The notes under the pieces: model-generated | Seen by the model: only the letters and a program-made list of their open reading frames with translations | Database searches by the model: none | What the model was told of the DNA's origin: nothing | In this document: positions 61,688 to 64,000 of the stretch, piece by piece | How positions within the stretch are numbered: position 1 is the first letter of the stretch | Layout of the letters: each line of letters opens with the position of its first letter | Source of the DNA: Salinirubellus salinus | Lineage (GTDB): Archaea > Halobacteriota > Halobacteria > Halobacteriales > Haloarculaceae | Length of the DNA stretch: 64,000 bases | Direction: 5' to 3' | Assembly (NCBI RefSeq): GCF_025231485.1 | Contig: NZ_CP104003.1 | Span: 3,735,960-3,799,959 of the forward strand | Translations under genes and position numbers: made by a program

Positions 61688-62679
61688 AGGTGGCCCTGTT
61701 GACGTGCCCACTCGACGCTCTCCTCGATTCCACTGTAGAGGTCTGTGGGCGGTTCCCAGTCGAGTTCGTCCATGGCCTTCGACGGGTCGCACGCGATGTG
61801 CCGCGACATCTCGCCGGCGACGTGGACGTTCTGCTCGTACATCCCGAGGTTCCCGAGCGTCACGTCGACGATCTCCATCACCCGTGACACCGGCGTCGGG
61901 ATGTAGATCGGTCGTAGCGTGTCGGCGCCGAGACAGTCCGCGATCGTGTGGTAGATGTAGTCCGTCGTGTACGGCTGTCGGTCCGCGATCCAGTACGTCT
62001 CGCCCGCAGCTATGTCGCGACGGTCCTGGATGGTCAGCAACGCCTCGACGAGCTTGGGCACGTACGTCATGCTCCGGAGGTTCCGCCCGTTACCGAAGAC
62101 GAGCGGGTTCCCGCTCTGAATCATCCGCATCAGTCGGTTCATGCGGGCCGGCTGGCGAGGGCCGTAGTACCAGCATGGACGGACGATCGTGTAGTCGAGT
62201 CCGGTCTCCTCACCGTACCGACGCACCGCCTGTTCTGCCCGGTATTTCGAGAGCCCGTAGTCGCTCTCGGGTCGGCAGGGCATCTCCTCGGTCATCAGTG
62301 TACTCGGACTGTCGTTGAACCCCTGCGCGGCGTTCGAGGAGACGAAGACGAAGTGTTCGGCACCGGCGTCGCTGGCTGCGGCGAGCATGTGTTCCGTTCC
62401 ATGTGTGTTGACGTCGTAGAAGAGGTCGGCACCGAAGAGGTCGGGAGAGTGGACGAGGCCGGCACAGTGAAACACCGTCTGGACGTCGCCGTCGAACAGT
62501 CCCTCGAGCGAGTCGGGGTCACGCACGTCCCCCGTGTGAAACTCGACGTCGAAGGGATCGAGCGGGGCGGTGTCCTCGCCTTCGAGGACGAGACATCTCG
62601 TCGCCTGATCGGTACGGTCGAGTTCCTCGACCAGTCTGGTCCCCAGCCATCCAGGTGCCCCTGTGACGACGACCGGCAT
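61684..62679 (-). CDS. NAD-dependent epimerase/dehydratase (extended SDR, copy B)
   Basis: A 331-residue extended SDR. MPVVVTGAPGWLGTRLVEEL carries the NAD-binding motif, FVFVSSNAAQGF near residue 115 the catalytic Ser, and YGLSKYRAEQAVRRYG near residue 142 the YxxxK pair. Rather than a plain GxxGxxG it has GAPGWLG, a common variant. It is the first gene of an overlapping operon with the UbiA, PHP and UPF0104 genes, which suggests a role in processing a lipid-linked sugar, for example 2-epimerisation of a pentose as in DprE-type enzymes; that is inferred. Confidence 0.88.
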   Translation of the reverse strand: MPVVVTGAPGWLGTRLVEELDRTDQATRCLVLEGEDTAPLDPFDVEFHTGDVRDPDSLEGLFDGDVQTVFHCAGLVHSPDLFGADLFYDVNTHGTEHMLAAASDAGAEHFVFVSSNAAQGFNDSPSTLMTEEMPCRPESDYGLSKYRAEQAVRRYGEETGLDYTIVRPCWYYGPRQPARMNRLMRMIQSGNPLVFGNGRNLRSMTYVPKLVEALLTIQDRRDIAAGETYWIADRQPYTTDYIYHTIADCLGADTLRPIYIPTPVSRVMEIVDVTLGNLGMYEQNVHVAGEMSRHIACDPSKAMDELDWEPPTDLYSGIEESVEWARQQGHL

Positions 62680-62859
62680 GTCAACAGAGTCCCGACCTAT
62701 CGGTCTTAGTTGTATGCGAATTAACAGGTGGTCGGCCACGAGGGATAGTATCCACTCGAGACCGGCTGGCGGACGCCACCGGTCGTCACCGCGCCACGGG
62801 ACGTGTACGGTCGATAGACAATGAATAACTATTACCGTAGGTTCGCCTCCTCTTCACCG

Positions 62860-64000
62860 ATGGCTCTCGGCCCCCGGCTCCGCTCGGTGATGGTCGGGCA
62901 CAGACGCTTTCTCTCGGTTCTGATTGTCGGGTCACTGCTCCTCTTCACCGGCATCTGGAAACTTGACCCCCATCTGATGCTGGTCGACGAGTACGCCGCG
63001 GTCGGACGGAGTCTCCAGATGGGTGTTCAGCGCGACCCGTTTCCCGAGGCTGCTGTCAAGGGGGGGAACTTCCACCTGTACCTCCTCGCGTTCGCGTTCG
63101 CTGTGGGGTTCGTCTATCTCTTCCTGACGGGGAAGTTGGCCGACGTGGACCCTGGTGAAGTGGGCGGGACCGACGCCTGGAACCAGGTACTCGCCCGGCT
63201 CAACGAATCCCCCGCGTTCGCGGAGGTGTTCTACACCTTCGTGTTCGCCGGACGGCTCGTCTCGGTCCTCCTCGGAATCGGTACTATCGTCGCCGTCTAT
63301 CTGGCTGCCGACTGGGCCTACAACCGGCGGACCGCGCTGTTCGCCGCGGCACTGTTGGCGACCAGCGAGGGATTCGTCATGGCGGGTCACTTCGCGACCG
63401 AAGACGTCCTCATTACGCTACTCGTCGCGCTGTACTTTCTGACGTTGGTAGCCTACCACCGGAGCGAAGACGAGCGCCTCCTCCTCGGGCAGGCGTTCGT
63501 GATTGGACTCGCCGTCTCCGCCAAGGCCATCGGTGGGATACTCACTCTTCCGTTCGCGGCCGTACTCCTCTCGCGGTGGCGGCGGTCGGAGAGGTCCGTG
63601 CCCGGACTCGTGCGACTCGGGATGGTCCACGGGGCCGTCGCCGCCGTCGGGTACGCGCTGACGACTCCGACCGTCGTCGTCCATCCCCGGGGGTGGTGGG
63701 ACAGCATGATCGGGTCGTTCACCAGCTCGGTCTCGGGCTACACGAGTTTCGACCCCGAGACCGGTCCGGTACTGGCGGTCGGCCTCCTGATGGAGCAACT
63801 CGGACTGGCGACGTTCACGCTGGCCGCGCTCGGGTTCGGGTACGTCGCGTACCGGCTCCGCCGGAACCGGTCCCCGCCACTGGACTACTACCTCGTCGCG
63901 TTCGTTCCAGTCTACCTCCTCTTCGTGAGTTCCGTCTCGGGTATCCTCTCGTGGCGCCTGATTCCACTCATCCCGCTCCTCGCGATACTGGGCGGCCGTG
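62860..64000 (+). CDS. GT39-like (GT-C) membrane glycosyltransferase, truncated by the window edge
   Basis: An open frame of 380 codons from ATG 62860 to the window end without a stop. Repeated hydrophobic helices (such as FLSVLIVGSLLLFTGIWKL, LVSVLLGIGTIVAVYLAAD, LLLGQAFVIGLAVSAKAIGG) place it among GT-C enzymes. The first extracytoplasmic loop has LMLVDEYAAVGRSLQMG with the acidic pair expected for a GT39/ArnT/Emb-like catalytic site. It probably uses a polyprenyl-phosphate sugar as donor outside the membrane. It starts divergently from the SDR/UbiA/PHP operon, 180 bp away; the gap holds a TATA-like AATAACTATTA (62822-62834). Confidence 0.85.
   Translation, partial: MALGPRLRSVMVGHRRFLSVLIVGSLLLFTGIWKLDPHLMLVDEYAAVGRSLQMGVQRDPFPEAAVKGGNFHLYLLAFAFAVGFVYLFLTGKLADVDPGEVGGTDAWNQVLARLNESPAFAEVFYTFVFAGRLVSVLLGIGTIVAVYLAADWAYNRRTALFAAALLATSEGFVMAGHFATEDVLITLLVALYFLTLVAYHRSEDERLLLGQAFVIGLAVSAKAIGGILTLPFAAVLLSRWRRSERSVPGLVRLGMVHGAVAAVGYALTTPTVVVHPRGWWDSMIGSFTSSVSGYTSFDPETGPVLAVGLLMEQLGLATFTLAALGFGYVAYRLRRNRSPPLDYYLVAFVPVYLLFVSSVSGILSWRLIPLIPLLAILGGR

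Noticed and set aside
60111-61733. A long 540-codon minus-strand frame covering the PHP gene and its upstream region
   Set aside because: Only the last ~230 codons match the PHP family. The first part is the out-of-frame shadow of the UbiA gene and is Arg/Pro/His-rich.

Overview
The window is haloarchaeal (class Halobacteria) chromosome. It is GC-rich with GC-ending codons, the predicted proteins are acidic, secretion signals are of the Tat (twin-arginine) type, start regions look archaeal (TATA-like boxes about 25-30 nt before many start codons, some GTG starts), and several small protein families are typical of haloarchaea (DUF7503-like, amphi-Trp, bacterio-opsin-activator HTH). I see no rRNA, tRNA, CRISPR array, insertion sequence or replication origin. 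I cannot name the genus.

About three quarters of the window builds, exports, decorates or displays cell-surface glycans. Module I (1-26.3 kb) holds two alkaline-phosphatase-superfamily enzymes, two FemAB/GNAT-like transferases, two polysaccharide deacetylase-like proteins, a minus-strand operon (WecB epimerase, DUF354 protein, HAD phosphatase, ATP-grasp ligase, membrane-linked GT2), a nucleotide-sugar cassette (DegT aminotransferase, Gfo/Idh dehydrogenase, UDP-sugar 6-dehydrogenase, left-handed beta-helix acyltransferase), then a Wzx-type flippase, a large polytopic membrane protein, a GT4 and an FkbM methyltransferase. With WecB, the cassette has every enzyme class needed to make a UDP-2,3-diacetamido-2,3-dideoxy-hexuronic acid. 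Two Tat-exported parallel beta-helix proteins follow (26.4-30.6 kb).

The central part (30.7-41.4 kb) is mostly unrelated: a remnant of an Fe-S/FAD oxidoreductase, small membrane proteins, a CHAT (caspase-like) protein, a response regulator with a 50-aa zinc-ribbon partner, a thioesterase, an amphi-Trp protein, a bacterio-opsin-activator-type regulator, a NifU C-terminal-type protein and a DtxR-family regulator, the last two with related operator-like palindromes, plus a PLP aminotransferase.

Module II (41.4-64 kb) is a second glycan locus. It holds a deacetylase, a 2,315-residue mosaic surface protein (Ser/Pro/Thr tandem repeat, four LamG-like domains, six cadherin-like repeats, a glucose-dehydrogenase-like propeller, PKD), a methyltransferase, a methyltransferase-like/toroid fusion, a GT4, a second Wzx-like flippase, an alkaline-phosphatase-fold enzyme, a GT2, and an overlapping minus-strand operon of SDR epimerase, UbiA/DPPR-synthase-like prenyltransferase, PHP phosphoesterase and UPF0104 flippase-like protein, ending in a truncated GT39-like gene. 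This last set resembles the logic of the mycobacterial decaprenyl-phosphate-pentose pathway.

Two features tie the window together. A (A/C)TAACAA(A/T) box recurs upstream of at least ten genes, often about 25-30 nt before the start, and ATGA/GTGA overlaps indicate tight translational coupling inside operons. All functions are inferred from sequence features and family knowledge; no database search was run.
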